From the NCBI RefSeq assembly GCF_000158915.1, contig NZ_GG657754.1, forward strand, positions 10,478,941 to 10,521,193: 42,253 nt of DNA. The letters run 5' to 3'. This document shows positions 23,788 to 31,961 of this stretch, one piece after another. Under the pieces are notes generated by a model, which saw only the letters and a program-made list of their open reading frames with translations, ran no database searches and was not told the origin of the DNA. Numbering within the stretch: the first letter of the stretch is position 1; each line of letters begins with the position of its first letter. Source of the stretch: Streptomyces himastatinicus ATCC 53653. GTDB taxonomy: Bacteria; Actinomycetota; Actinomycetes; Streptomycetales; Streptomycetaceae. Position numbers and translations under genes: made by a program.

Positions 23788-24960
23788 TCAGACGAGAACG
23801 GGGAGAGTGGCTAGGCCGCGAACCAGGCGCGTCGGACGCCAGACCAGCTCTCCCGGGGGCACCGCGAGCCGGAGGTCGGGGAAGCGGATCAGGAGTTTTC
23901 GGAGGGCGAGTTCCGCTTCAGCTCTGGCCAGCGGAGCGCCGACACACCGGTGGATGCCGTGGCCGAAGCTGAGGTGTCCGGTGGTGTCCCGTCCGAGGTC
24001 GAGCTGCGCGGGTGCGGGGAAACGGGCGGGATCGCGGTTGGCGGCTCCGATGGCCACCTGCACCGGGGTGTCCGCGGGGATCTCGGTGCCGCCGAGGGTG
24101 ATGGCCTCCGTGGTGTACCGGAACGTGGCCACGCTGACGGGGGAGCTGTGGCGGAGCAGCTCGTCCAGTACACCCGGGATGAGGTCTGGCTCGCGGCGCA
24201 ACCGTTCCAGATCGGTGGGCTGCTGAAAGAGGGCGAGGAGCGCGCTGCCGATGAAGTTGGTGGTGGTTTCGTGCCCGGCGACCAGGAGGAGAACGGCGAG
24301 GGACACCAACTCCTCCTCGCTGAGCCGGTCTTCGCCGTCGCGGACCCGGATGAGGTCGTCCAGCAGTGCGTCGCCCGGGCGCTCTCGCCTTTCGGCGATG
24401 AGGCCCGTCATGTACTCGGCCATCGCGTGCGAGGCGGCGTCGATCCGCTCGGGCCGGCCTGCCGCGAACAGCTCGGCGGACCAGCGCTTGATGTCCGACC
24501 GGTTGTCCTCGGGCACGCCGAGAAGCTCGCAGATCACGGTGACGGGAAGGGGCATGGCCAGTTCGGCGACGACGTCGGCCTGGCCATGCGTGGGCCACGC
24601 GTCCAGGAGGTCATCAGTCACCTGCTCGATGAAGGGCCGCAGCGCTGCTACGGAGCCTGTGGTGAACGCCTTGGCCACCAGTTTGCGAAGGCGGGTGTGC
24701 TGCGGAGGGTCGCTGGCCAGCATGCTCTGCGAGATGGCGGGGTGCAGTCGGCGCTTGGAGCCGTTGTTGGCGAAGAAGGCAGCGGTGTTCTTCGACAAGC
24801 GGGGGTCGGCGAGCGCCTGTCTGGCTTCCGCGTATCCGGTCACGAGGTAGCTCATGTACCCGGATGCGCCGTTCCGTACGGGCCGGACGGGGCAGTGGGG
24901 CTGCTGGGTGCTGCCGAGGTCCTGCGGCTGCCGCTGGTGGTCCTGCGGGGAATCGTTCAC
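23788..24960 (-). CDS. Cytochrome P450 (CYP107-like)
   Basis: 390 aa from GTG 24960. I-helix LLVAGHETTTNF has the normal acid-threonine pair, the K-helix is ELLRH, and the heme loop is FGHGIHRCVGAPLARAE. Compared with relatives the N-terminus is short by roughly 20-25 residues: the usual YPxYxxLRxxGPV block is condensed to CPVRPVRNGASG, although the frame is open upstream without a good start. No ferredoxin or reductase gene is adjacent. A 12-bp palindrome lies 17 bp upstream of the start. Substrate cannot be inferred; CYP107 enzymes often oxidise macrolides, steroids or fatty acids. Confidence 0.93.
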   Translation of the reverse strand: MNDSPQDHQRQPQDLGSTQQPHCPVRPVRNGASGYMSYLVTGYAEARQALADPRLSKNTAAFFANNGSKRRLHPAISQSMLASDPPQHTRLRKLVAKAFTTGSVAALRPFIEQVTDDLLDAWPTHGQADVVAELAMPLPVTVICELLGVPEDNRSDIKRWSAELFAAGRPERIDAASHAMAEYMTGLIAERRERPGDALLDDLIRVRDGEDRLSEEELVSLAVLLLVAGHETTTNFIGSALLALFQQPTDLERLRREPDLIPGVLDELLRHSSPVSVATFRYTTEAITLGGTEIPADTPVQVAIGAANRDPARFPAPAQLDLGRDTTGHLSFGHGIHRCVGAPLARAEAELALRKLLIRFPDLRLAVPPGELVWRPTRLVRGLATLPVLV

Positions 24961-24976
24961 GCGGCCAGGTTCCCAT

Positions 24977-24988
24977 CCGTTCGAACGG
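24977..24988. promoter_or_regulatory. 12-bp palindrome in the P450 leader
   Basis: CCGTTCGAACGG is a perfect 12-base palindrome 17 bp upstream of the GTG start, where a bound repressor could block transcription or initiation. Its TTCGAA core is a common LacI/TetR-type half-site. Binding protein unknown. Confidence 0.4.
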
Positions 24989-25187
24989 CCGGTGCAAGGA
25001 ATGAACTGAACGAAGTGTGCTTTTCATCCGTGGTCCGGAGAGGCGAGTGGGACGAGTACTCAGCAGGAGGGGAGCGAGGGGCCATGGTGTTCGGGACGGA
25101 CGGGCCGCGAAGTGAGGAGGTACCTGCCGCGGCCCGGTTCGACTACCGGCGCGAGCGTACGATCCCCAAGTGCCCACCCCAGGACGA

Positions 25188-25234
25188 TTGGACTCGGCGA
25201 AGCCGAGGGTTGCCGACCGGTACTTAGACTCGGC
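25188..25234. repeat. Direct repeat plus short hairpin before the solute-binding gene
   Basis: TTGGACTCGGC (25188-25198) and TTAGACTCGGC (25224-25234) are near-identical, start to start 36 bases, the second ending 2 bases before the ATG. CTCGGC (25193-25198) also pairs with GCCGAG (25202-25207). Possibly a regulatory leader; function not known. Confidence 0.35.
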
Positions 25235-25236
25235 CC

Positions 25237-25965
25237 ATGGAGATCCCTGACACCACCGCGCTCGCCCGCGACCTCGCCCCCACCGGAGTGCTCCGCGCCT
25301 CCATCAACCTCGGCAACCCCGTCCTCGCCCAGGGCACCCCGGACGCGCCCCGCGGGGTCACCGTCGATCTTGCCGGTGAGATCGCCCGACGCCTTGCCCT
25401 GTCCGTGGAGTTCCTCTGCTTCGACGCGGCCCGCAAGTCCTACGAGGCCATGGCCACCGGCCGCGCCGACCTGTGCTTCCTCGCCGTCGAACCGGCCCGT
25501 GAGGCGGAGATCGCGTTCACCGCCCCGTACGTACACATCGAAGGCGTGTACGCCGTCCCGGCCGACTCCACGCTGCGAACCCCTGACGACGTGGACCACC
25601 CGGGCATCCGCATCGGCGTGAAGCAGGGCTCCGCCTACGACCTCTACCTGACGCGCACCCTGCGCCACGCCACCGTGGTCCGGGGCCCGGAGGGGGTGGA
25701 CGTCTTCCACGCCGAGAAACTGGAGGTCGCGGCGGGCATCCGCCAGCCACTCACCGCACACCTCGCCGAACGACCCGAACTGCGTCTCGTCGAGCCCGCG
25801 TTCATGACCATCCGACAGGCCATCGGAACGACGAAGACGCGGCGTCCGGAGACGGTGCGGTTCCTGAGCGAGACGGTGGCTCACTTGACGGAGTCCGGGT
25901 TCGTCGCCGAGGCCCTGAGCCGATCCGGACAGAACCCGGCACTCGCCGCGCCTACGGAGCGATGA
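25237..25965 (+). CDS. Solute-binding (SBP_bac_3-like) domain protein without signal peptide
   Basis: 242 aa with a type II periplasmic-binding fold: PTGVLRASINLGNPVLAQG, GRADLCFLAVEPAREAEIAFT and PYVHIEGVYAVP, then GIRIGVKQGSAYDLYLTRTL. This is the layout of amino-acid ABC binding proteins, but the N-terminus (MEIPDTTALARDL) has no signal peptide or lipobox, and no permease or ATPase gene lies beside it. It may act as a cytosolic ligand-binding protein or be an orphan. The gene stands alone between the P450 and the quinone oxidoreductase. Confidence 0.8.
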   Translation: MEIPDTTALARDLAPTGVLRASINLGNPVLAQGTPDAPRGVTVDLAGEIARRLALSVEFLCFDAARKSYEAMATGRADLCFLAVEPAREAEIAFTAPYVHIEGVYAVPADSTLRTPDDVDHPGIRIGVKQGSAYDLYLTRTLRHATVVRGPEGVDVFHAEKLEVAAGIRQPLTAHLAERPELRLVEPAFMTIRQAIGTTKTRRPETVRFLSETVAHLTESGFVAEALSRSGQNPALAAPTER

Positions 25966-26041
25966 CCCCCGAGGGCAATTCGCCGCGGAGCAGACGGGGC
26001 GCATCAGTGGGGCCTGGCTCGCGCGAGGCCCCACGACGGGA

Positions 26042-26971
26042 TCAGACGGTGAGGACGAGCTTGCCCTGGAGGTGACCGCCGTCGAGCAGCCGGTGAGCGT
26101 CGGCGACGCGCTCGAACGGGAACGTCTCCTGCACGTGGACCCGGAGCCTGCCCTGTTCCACGAGTTCGACGAGACCTCGCAGGGCGACCGGATCGGGGTC
26201 GACCGCGATGCCGCTGAAGCGCATAGCGGCCGCCTCGTACTTGGCGACGAGCTCCGAATTCTCCTCGGCGACCGCCGTCACCAGGTGACCGCCCGGGCGG
26301 AGCACTTCGAGCGACCGCTCGACGGTGTCGCCGCCGATCGTGTCGAGTACGACGTCGATATCGCGGACCGCCTCGGTGAAGTCGACCGCCGTGTAGTCGA
26401 TCACCTCGTCGGCGCCGAGCCCCTCGACGAACGTTTGCTTGCTCCCGCCGGCGGTCGCGATCACGTGCGCGCCGAGCGCTTTCGCGATCTGGATGGCGAC
26501 GTGGCCGACCCCGCCACCACCGCCGTGGATCAGGACGCGGTCGCCCTCGGTCACGCCGCCGAGGTCGACGAGGCCCTGCCACGCCGTCAGCCCGACGACC
26601 GGCAGCGCCGACGCCTCGACGTGCGAGAGCGACGCCGGCTTGCGTGCCAGGTGCAACGCCGGCGCCGACACGACCTCGGCGTACGCGCTCGCCGCCCGCG
26701 GGAACAGCGGCATTCCGAACACCTCGTCGCCGGGCCTGAACCGCCACGTCTGCGGCGCCCCCTCGACCACGCCGCTGATGTCCCGGCCGAGGATGAACGG
26801 CGGCAGGCCGATCAGGGGGAACTCACCGGCGCGCAGGCGCGCCTCCAGCGGGTTCAGCCCGATCGCCTTGACGCGGACGAGAACCTCGGTGGGGAGGGGC
26901 TGGGGCTCGGGCGCGTCCACGATGGTGAGCACCTCGGGACCGCCGAGCGTCTGCTGGGTGATGACTCGCAT
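26042..26971 (-). CDS. NADP-dependent quinone oxidoreductase-type MDR protein
   Basis: 309 aa, zinc-free medium-chain dehydrogenase/reductase. It opens MRVITQQTLGGPEVL and has the NADP site HGGGGGVGHVAIQIAKALGAHV, then GADEVIDYT, DVVLDTIGGDT and the terminal LQGKLVLTV typical of the quinone-oxidoreductase branch. It likely reduces quinones or enones and so limits electrophile damage. It is divergent from an HxlR regulator with a single N-terminal cysteine 80 bp away. That is the arrangement of redox-controlled qor/qorR pairs in actinobacteria. Confidence 0.9.
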   Translation of the reverse strand: MRVITQQTLGGPEVLTIVDAPEPQPLPTEVLVRVKAIGLNPLEARLRAGEFPLIGLPPFILGRDISGVVEGAPQTWRFRPGDEVFGMPLFPRAASAYAEVVSAPALHLARKPASLSHVEASALPVVGLTAWQGLVDLGGVTEGDRVLIHGGGGGVGHVAIQIAKALGAHVIATAGGSKQTFVEGLGADEVIDYTAVDFTEAVRDIDVVLDTIGGDTVERSLEVLRPGGHLVTAVAEENSELVAKYEAAAMRFSGIAVDPDPVALRGLVELVEQGRLRVHVQETFPFERVADAHRLLDGGHLQGKLVLTV

Positions 26972-27025
26972 GACTCTCCTGGCTTTTTCGGGAGGGGAGA
27001 AGAGAACCCAGGCTATGAATGTGAT

Positions 27026-27043
27026 AGGAACCAGCAGGTACCT
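27026..27043. promoter_or_regulatory. Imperfect dyad between the oxidoreductase and HxlR genes
   Basis: AGGAACC (27026-27032) and GGTACCT (27037-27043) pair at 6 of 7 positions around 4 bases, in the 80-bp divergent gap and 9 bp before the HxlR ATG. It is a good position for an HxlR autoregulatory site. Confidence 0.45.
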
Positions 27044-27051
27044 TTGGCGCC

Positions 27052-27432
27052 ATGAGCGGTTTCGGTCCCGGTGCTCCCTTTCTCGCCGACTGTCCGGCGC
27101 GTATGGCGGTCGAACTTATCGCCGACAAATGGACGGTGGTCGTGCTCTACGGCCTCAGCAGGGGCCCGGTGCGCCATGGCGAGCTGATCGAATTGATCGG
27201 CGGCATCTCCCGCAAGATGCTCACCCAGACGCTCCGACGGCTCGAGGCGCACGGACTCGTCCGCCGCCACGCCTACGCCGAGGTGCCACCCCGCGTCGAG
27301 TACGAGCTCACCCCGCTCGGGGCGACGCTGATCGATCCGATCCACATGCTGACCGAGTGGGCGAGGGCGAACGGCGACGCGGTGCTCGATGCGCTCGACG
27401 CCGATCCCGAGCCGGTCGCCCATGGCGATTGA
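27052..27432 (+). CDS. HxlR-family transcriptional regulator (redox-sensing type)
   Basis: 126 aa. The DUF24/HxlR winged helix has Cys14 in DCPARMAVELIADKWTVVVLYGLS, then MLTQTLRRLEAHGLVRRHAY and the wing VPPRVEYELTPLG. A lone conserved cysteine at this place is the redox switch in YodB/QorR-type repressors, where oxidation or quinone addition releases DNA. The divergent neighbour is a quinone oxidoreductase, which fits a quinone/disulfide-stress circuit. I infer repression of both genes. Confidence 0.9.
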   Translation: MSGFGPGAPFLADCPARMAVELIADKWTVVVLYGLSRGPVRHGELIELIGGISRKMLTQTLRRLEAHGLVRRHAYAEVPPRVEYELTPLGATLIDPIHMLTEWARANGDAVLDALDADPEPVAHGD

Positions 27433-27504
27433 GGCCCCGCCAGGGCACTCTCGGCCGCTACTCGGTATCGACCCGGCGAAGTGGCGCTTGAGGCAGGCGG
27501 CCAG

Positions 27505-27685
27505 TGCGCGCTCGTGCCGCCACGCGACGGCCTTCTTGAGCCGGGCCGTCCGCCGGTGTGGACACGGCGGCAGCTGATGGACGGCATACGGTGACGGACC
27601 CGGCCGGTGCCCCTGGCGCTACGACAAGCTCGCCGTCCGCTATGAGGCAACCGTGCTGATCGCAGTCCTCAACGAATGGCTGTGA
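27505..27685 (+). pseudogene. IS5-family transposase relic
   Basis: A + strand frame gives WTRRQLMDGIR (N-terminal DDE-transposase region of IS5-type elements). After a stop and frame slip it gives RYDKLAVRYEATVLIAVLNEWL ending at TGA 27683-27685, the usual C-terminal end. The catalytic centre between them is absent, so most of the transposase has been deleted. No terminal repeats are visible. It marks a past insertion just downstream of the HxlR gene. Confidence 0.6.
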
Positions 27686-27689
27686 ACAG

Positions 27690-27904
27690 CACGCTGACTC
27701 CTGGACTTCAGCATCCGAAGCGCATCGGAAGCCGCCGGCGACAGCATGGAGTCGCGCAGATCCGCCAGGGGGCCAAACCGCCGCATCGGTGGAACCGTCG
27801 ATCTCGGCCACCGCCAGTGCTCCGGCCTTGAGCTCGACCAGCAGCCGCTCGTCTTCCACCGCGATGGCGTATGCCGAAACACGGGTCTGCACGTGAGCAT
27901 CCAT
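27690..27904 (-). pseudogene. Nudix hydrolase remnant lacking the Nudix box
   Basis: From ATG 27904 the frame reads MDAHVQTRVSAYAIAVEDER, a typical Nudix start, then jumps to AVAEIDGSTDAAVW, a late Nudix segment. In the next frame it continues PLADLRDSMLSPAASDAL, the usual C-terminus. The GX5EX7REUXEEXGU box is missing, so an internal deletion of about 80 residues plus a frameshift removed the active site. It lies back to back with the transposase relic. Confidence 0.6.
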
Positions 27905-28271
27905 GGTGCCCGTCCCTCCCCACATCAAAGCCACCTGGCGAGGACTTTAGCTCCCCCCGAAGCCGCTCGCCGGAAGGCTACGACGCCTGTGCGGGCTGCC
28001 GAGGGAGCCGAGAAGCCGTCCTCTCCTGTGACGATGTCCAACGGCGGAACGTGTGGGCCGTGGGGTGCGCGCGCTTGGGCCGTGCCGCCTATCACCGTCG
28101 TACCACTCCGTGCCGTCAGGCCCGCCAGGGCGCTGCGCCTGCTGAACTGAACCATGGGATCTGTGAACGTGTTGCATCGCGCTTCAACCCGGTTCGCGAT
28201 CGCGCTGCTCACCCCCAGCGATGGTCAGTCGAGCCAGTACTCCCAGCCCTCACGCCAGCCGAAGTCGGCGT
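27905..28271. other. Intergenic stretch, no gene recognised
   Basis: About 370 bp between the Nudix relic and the HAD gene. Frames on both strands are short and without family features. The minus strand at 28222-28271 can be read as VNADFGWREGWEYWLD, a possible shifted tail of the HAD gene. Otherwise nothing seen. Confidence 0.4.
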
Positions 28272-29009
28272 TCACCAGGTCTTCCAGCGGTTTGCCATCA
28301 ATGACGCCGAGCAAAGCTCGTCAAGGCTCTCGATGCGGGGGACGGTCGGCGCCGCGGGCGGACGGGAGCCATGACGGTCCAGCCATACACCGCGCAGTCC
28401 AGCCTCGGTGGCGGCCTCGGCGTCCGTGCGCAGCCTGTCTCCCACGTAGACGACCCGCTCGACGGGCAGTCCAAGGTCCGCACAGGCGGTACGGAAAATC
28501 GCCGGGTCAGGCTTGGCGGCCCTCGCCTGGCTGGAGGCCGTGACGTGCGGCAGCCAGCCCGCGAGCCCTATCCGGGCGATCTTTCGCCGCTGCTGATCGG
28601 CGTCCCCGTTGGTGACGACACCGAGCTGGAGCCGCTCAGGGCGGTCGGCCAGCGACCTCAGCGTCGGCAGGGCGTCGGGGTAGGCCCGCCACTCGGCTTC
28701 GTAGCACGCCAAGTACCGCACGAACCAGGCGTCCGCCTGCTCATCCGACCACCGGCCCAGCCCGCACCTCTCCGCCAGGCCCGTCACGCGCAACCGGCGC
28801 TGCTCCTGGAAGGTGACTTCACCCGCCAGATAGCGATCCATGGCCGAGGTCTCCAGCTCGCGCCACCACCGGACGATCTGCGCGGGCTCGATTCCGGGCA
28901 AATCCCCGTGGGCGAGCACGGTGGCCGCGACAGCGGCATCGGAGGCGGCGTCGTGGTCGAGCAGCGTCCCGTCCAGGTCGAACAGCACCGCCGCGCAGGA
29001 GGGCGTCAT
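28272..29009 (-). CDS. HAD-family hydrolase
   Basis: 245 aa haloacid-dehalogenase-type phosphatase. Motif I LFDLDGTLLDHD (nucleophile and acid Asp), motif II VVTNGD, motif III lysine in AAKPDP, and motif IV YVGDRLRTDAEAA are all present, with a C1-type helical cap between I and II. This group (YjjG/NanP-like) removes phosphate from small metabolites, often nucleotides or sugar phosphates. The last 11 or so residues look unrelated to the family, and a shifted frame downstream gives a more protein-like tail, so a late frameshift is possible. It does not disturb the catalytic motifs. Confidence 0.9.
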   Translation of the reverse strand: MTPSCAAVLFDLDGTLLDHDAASDAAVAATVLAHGDLPGIEPAQIVRWWRELETSAMDRYLAGEVTFQEQRRLRVTGLAERCGLGRWSDEQADAWFVRYLACYEAEWRAYPDALPTLRSLADRPERLQLGVVTNGDADQQRRKIARIGLAGWLPHVTASSQARAAKPDPAIFRTACADLGLPVERVVYVGDRLRTDAEAATEAGLRGVWLDRHGSRPPAAPTVPRIESLDELCSASLMANRWKTW

Positions 29010-29063
29010 GTCAGAGATCTTTCATCGTTCAGGTACGGGGCTGCTTCGGCAGGTTCCTCGGCA

Positions 29064-30320
29064 TCAGGTGAAGCGCCGTGGGGCGAAGGCGTGGGCTGTG
29101 GTGGCGAGTTCGGCAGCGTGGCCGCCGCCCTTGACCGTCGCGGAGATGATATCCGCGGTGATCGGGGCCAGGGTCACCCCGAGCATGGAGTGTCCGCTGG
29201 CGACGAGCACGTTGTCCTTACCCGGCAACGGTCCGATGGCGGGCAGCCCGTCAGGCGTCATCGGACGGTGTCCGGTCCAGGCGCGTGGCTGCTGGGTCGG
29301 TGCGAATCCGGGCAGGAAGTCGCGGGCGGCGCGGGCGATGCCGCGTACACGATGCGGATCGATGGTGGCGTCGGAGCTGCCGAATTCCATCGTTCCGGCG
29401 AGGCGCAGCCGGTCCGACAGTGGCGTGACGGCCACCTTCGCCTCGCCGAGGTACACCGAATGACGCAGCTTCACCGAGTTGGTGATGTCGTCGAAGCCGT
29501 ATCCCTTGCCGGGCTGGATGGGCAGCGGGCACCCGGCGAGGCGTGCGAGGCGGCCCGTGTGCGCACCGGCCGCGAGGATGAACAGATCGCCGTGGACCTC
29601 CTCGCCCCCGGCGAGGATGGAGGTGGCCGCACCGCCGCGGGAACGGATGTCGCTGACTCGGCTGTTGTGCCGGAACCGGACGCCGAGTTCCTGGCAGCGC
29701 GCTTCCAAGCCCCTGACGAGGCTTACGGGATCCACGTGACGTTCCTTCGCGCAGTGGAGGCCCGATCGCACCTGTGGGCCGAGCGCGGGTTCGAGATCCC
29801 TGACCTCGTCACCGGAGAGCGGGACGGCGGTGTGGCCGATCCGCTCCACGGGTGCCGTTGCCGCCTGGTACTCCCGCATGCCTTCCATGGTCTGGAAGGC
29901 CAGGAGCTGGCCGGTGCGGTGCTGTTCGAAGCGCACGCTTTCCTGTTCGTACGCGTCGAAGAGGGAGGTGGTGCGTTCGTTGAGCGAGGTGAGCGCTTCG
30001 ACACCGTGGTGGAAGTCCTTGGGGTTGCAGTGGCGCAGCATGGCGAGCATGAAGCGTACGTGCTCGGGGTTCGGGGACGGCCGGACGTACAGGGGGCTGT
30101 CCTTCTTGAGCATCCACCGGATGGCCTTGCCGAGCATCCCGGGCGCGGGCACGGGGGCCGACATGATCGGCACGATCCACCCGGCGTTATGGATAGACGC
30201 TCCGCTCCCGCTCTCGGCCGCCGCGTCCACCACGGTGACCTGCAAGCCGTCGGATGCGAGCCGATAGGCGGTGGCCAGTCCGATCACTCCGGCCCCGACG
30301 ATCACTGCGCTGTCCGTCAT
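29064..30320 (-). CDS. FAD-dependent amino-acid oxidase/dehydrogenase (DadA-like)
   Basis: 418 aa. N-terminal FAD Rossmann VIVGAGVIGLATAYRLASDG and SGASIHNAGWIVP. Toward the C-terminus come WTGHRPMTPDGLPAIGPLPG and LVASGHSMLGVTLAPITADI, hallmarks of the DAO/DadA family that deaminates D-amino acids or sarcosine-like amines to 2-oxo or imino acids. The ornithine cyclodeaminase-type gene (truncated) lies just upstream on the same strand (27 bp gap), so the two were probably one imino-acid pathway operon. Exact substrate not determined. Confidence 0.9.
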   Translation of the reverse strand: MTDSAVIVGAGVIGLATAYRLASDGLQVTVVDAAAESGSGASIHNAGWIVPIMSAPVPAPGMLGKAIRWMLKKDSPLYVRPSPNPEHVRFMLAMLRHCNPKDFHHGVEALTSLNERTTSLFDAYEQESVRFEQHRTGQLLAFQTMEGMREYQAATAPVERIGHTAVPLSGDEVRDLEPALGPQVRSGLHCAKERHVDPVSLVRGLEARCQELGVRFRHNSRVSDIRSRGGAATSILAGGEEVHGDLFILAAGAHTGRLARLAGCPLPIQPGKGYGFDDITNSVKLRHSVYLGEAKVAVTPLSDRLRLAGTMEFGSSDATIDPHRVRGIARAARDFLPGFAPTQQPRAWTGHRPMTPDGLPAIGPLPGKDNVLVASGHSMLGVTLAPITADIISATVKGGGHAAELATTAHAFAPRRFT

Positions 30321-30347
30321 CGTTGTCCTTCCTGCGGTGCGGCCAGG

Positions 30348-30920
30348 TCAGCGGAGGAACTTGTCGGCGAGCAGACGGGCGATGGCCCAGTCCTGCATGG
30401 CGATGCCGACGGTCTTGAACACGGTCCGCTTGCCGTACTCCGCTGGGGGCGAGGTCAGCGCAGTGCCCAGTTCGGTGAGGGCGTCCTGCGTGATGGCTCC
30501 GGCGCGCAGGGCGTGGATGATCTCGCCGGACTCCTCGAGTACGGCGTCGAGTTCGTCGATGACGACGGTGCCGGTGGCGAGTAGTTCGTCGGGGAGTTCC
30601 CGCATGGTGGGGCGGAACGCGCCGATGGCGTTGACGTGCAGCTGGGCGGGCAGCGCCGACTCCGGGAAGAGCGGACTCGTCGCGTGGGTCGCACAGCAGA
30701 CGATCTCGGCACCGCGGACGGCCGATTCGGCATCGGTCGCGGCCACGATGTCCACGCCGCTCAGCTCGGGTTCCAGGGCCTCGATGAGCGCCCGGGCACG
30801 CCCGGAGTCCATGTCCACGACCGTCAGCTGACGCAGCGGGCGGACCGCGTGGACGGCACGCACCTGGTCGAGGGCTTGCACACCGGCGCCGATCAGCGTG
30901 AGGCGGTCGGCCTCGGGGGG
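30348..30920 (-). pseudogene. Ornithine cyclodeaminase/mu-crystallin family protein, N-terminus missing
   Basis: About 190 residues of the family are intact, from ADRLTLIGAGVQALDQVRAV (NAD-binding) to the C-terminus TVFKTVGIAMQDWAIARLLAD. The first 110 or so residues, with the substrate site, are missing. The frame does run on to ATG 31013, but that extension (basic, RRGRGRRHR) is the antisense of an MFS fragment, not OCD sequence. So a deletion or rearrangement fused OCD to unrelated DNA around 30920-30960. The remaining part keeps the Rossmann core but should not be catalytically competent. Confidence 0.75.
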
Positions 30921-30963
30921 GCGGCAAGGAGATCGGTGACGACGCCCACGACCGCGCCGGACC

Positions 30964-31116
30964 ATGCTCACCATGGCCGCCATCACCCTGCTGGGCTTCG
31001 TCGTCTGCGTCACCCTGGCCCCGGAGACCCGTGGACGCCGACTGGCCGAGGCGAGCGGTGTCGACCCGACCGAGCCGGAGCCGGCGGTTCAGCCTGCTGC
31101 GTCCACGGTCCGCTGA
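30964..31116 (+). pseudogene. 3' stub of an MFS transporter
   Basis: 50 codons from ATG 30964 to TGA 31114-31116. They begin MLTMAAITLLGFVVCVTLAPETRGRRLAE (quoted in two parts: MLTMAAITLLGFVV and CVTLAPETRGRRLAE), the last helix and the PETRG motif of MHS/sugar-porter type MFS proteins. An in-frame stop at 30937 shows the rest is gone. It abuts the truncated ornithine cyclodeaminase in opposite orientation. Confidence 0.65.
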
Positions 31117-31141
31117 TCTCGCTGGGGACAGTGGGCGCGGC

Positions 31142-31942
31142 TCAGTCCGTCTGTGACCACCGACCCGTGGCCAGGTCCAGTGCGTCGTCCGGGAGCGGGA
31201 GCTCGGGGTGGGCGGTCAGCCGTACCCACTCCAGCAGCTCGCCGGACGGGCCGCCGTGGACGCGGATGACCGCGGTGAGCACCGGGGTGTCCGGGGCGAT
31301 CCCGAGGTGGCGGCGGACCAGTGGCGACGGATTGTCGGCGCGCAGCGACCGTCGGACGGCGGTGATCTCGTACCGGCCGGAGAGGATCTGGAGCATCTGC
31401 TGGGTGCGCAGTTCCTCCAGTGTGTGCCGGGCGCCGACCTCCGGGGCCTGTACGTGGTGGGAGACCAGCAGGGGCTTGCCCTCCCGCTCATGCGACTGCA
31501 CGCACTGCCACAGCGCGCTGCCGGGTGTCAGCCCGAACGCCCGGCAGGCCTCGGCCGGTGCGGTTTCGATCCCCACTCGTAGCGGCTGGAAGGCGTCCGG
31601 GGAGCCCTTGCTGTCGAGGACGAACCACACCGGCCCGTTGCCGGGCGGCTCCGGCGGGACGTACGGGGACGTGGCGCGCCGACCACGCCCCCGTACCACG
31701 AGCCCTTCCCGCGCGAGCCGCTCCAGCGCGCGCCGGGAGGTGATGAGGCTGACTCCGTACCGCTCGGCCAGATCGCGCTCGCCGGGGAAGCCGGTGCGGC
31801 CGACCCACAGCCCGTCCAGAATCTCGGCGCGCAACTGCCGGTACAGCTGGACCTGCATGGGGACGTCGGGGCCGAGGACATCGGCGTCCCCCTTGCCGGG
31901 GCGCGGGCTGCTCGGGGCGGGGAAGGCGTCCTGCCAGGTCAT
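31142..31942 (-). CDS. GntR-family (HutC-type) transcriptional regulator
   Basis: 266 aa. The GntR winged helix has PMQVQLYRQLRAEILDGLW, FPGERDLAERYGVSLITSRR and ALERLAREGLVVRGRGR. A UTRA-type effector domain follows, ending LEWVRLTAHPELPLPDDALD. HutC-type proteins bind small carboxylates or sugar phosphates and repress nearby genes. It lies 19 bp after the DUF3500 gene on the same strand, so the two probably form an operon. The effector is unknown. Confidence 0.9.
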   Translation of the reverse strand: MTWQDAFPAPSSPRPGKGDADVLGPDVPMQVQLYRQLRAEILDGLWVGRTGFPGERDLAERYGVSLITSRRALERLAREGLVVRGRGRRATSPYVPPEPPGNGPVWFVLDSKGSPDAFQPLRVGIETAPAEACRAFGLTPGSALWQCVQSHEREGKPLLVSHHVQAPEVGARHTLEELRTQQMLQILSGRYEITAVRRSLRADNPSPLVRRHLGIAPDTPVLTAVIRVHGGPSGELLEWVRLTAHPELPLPDDALDLATGRWSQTD

Positions 31943-31961
31943 ACCCGGCAGACTAGTGAGG

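Noticed and set aside
27505..27904. A complete insertion sequence in this region
   Set aside because: Only transposase ends are visible, no terminal inverted repeats or target duplication were found.
28371..30584. 737-codon plus strand frame across the HAD and DadA-like genes
   Set aside because: Spans two well-supported minus strand genes; no coherent domain.
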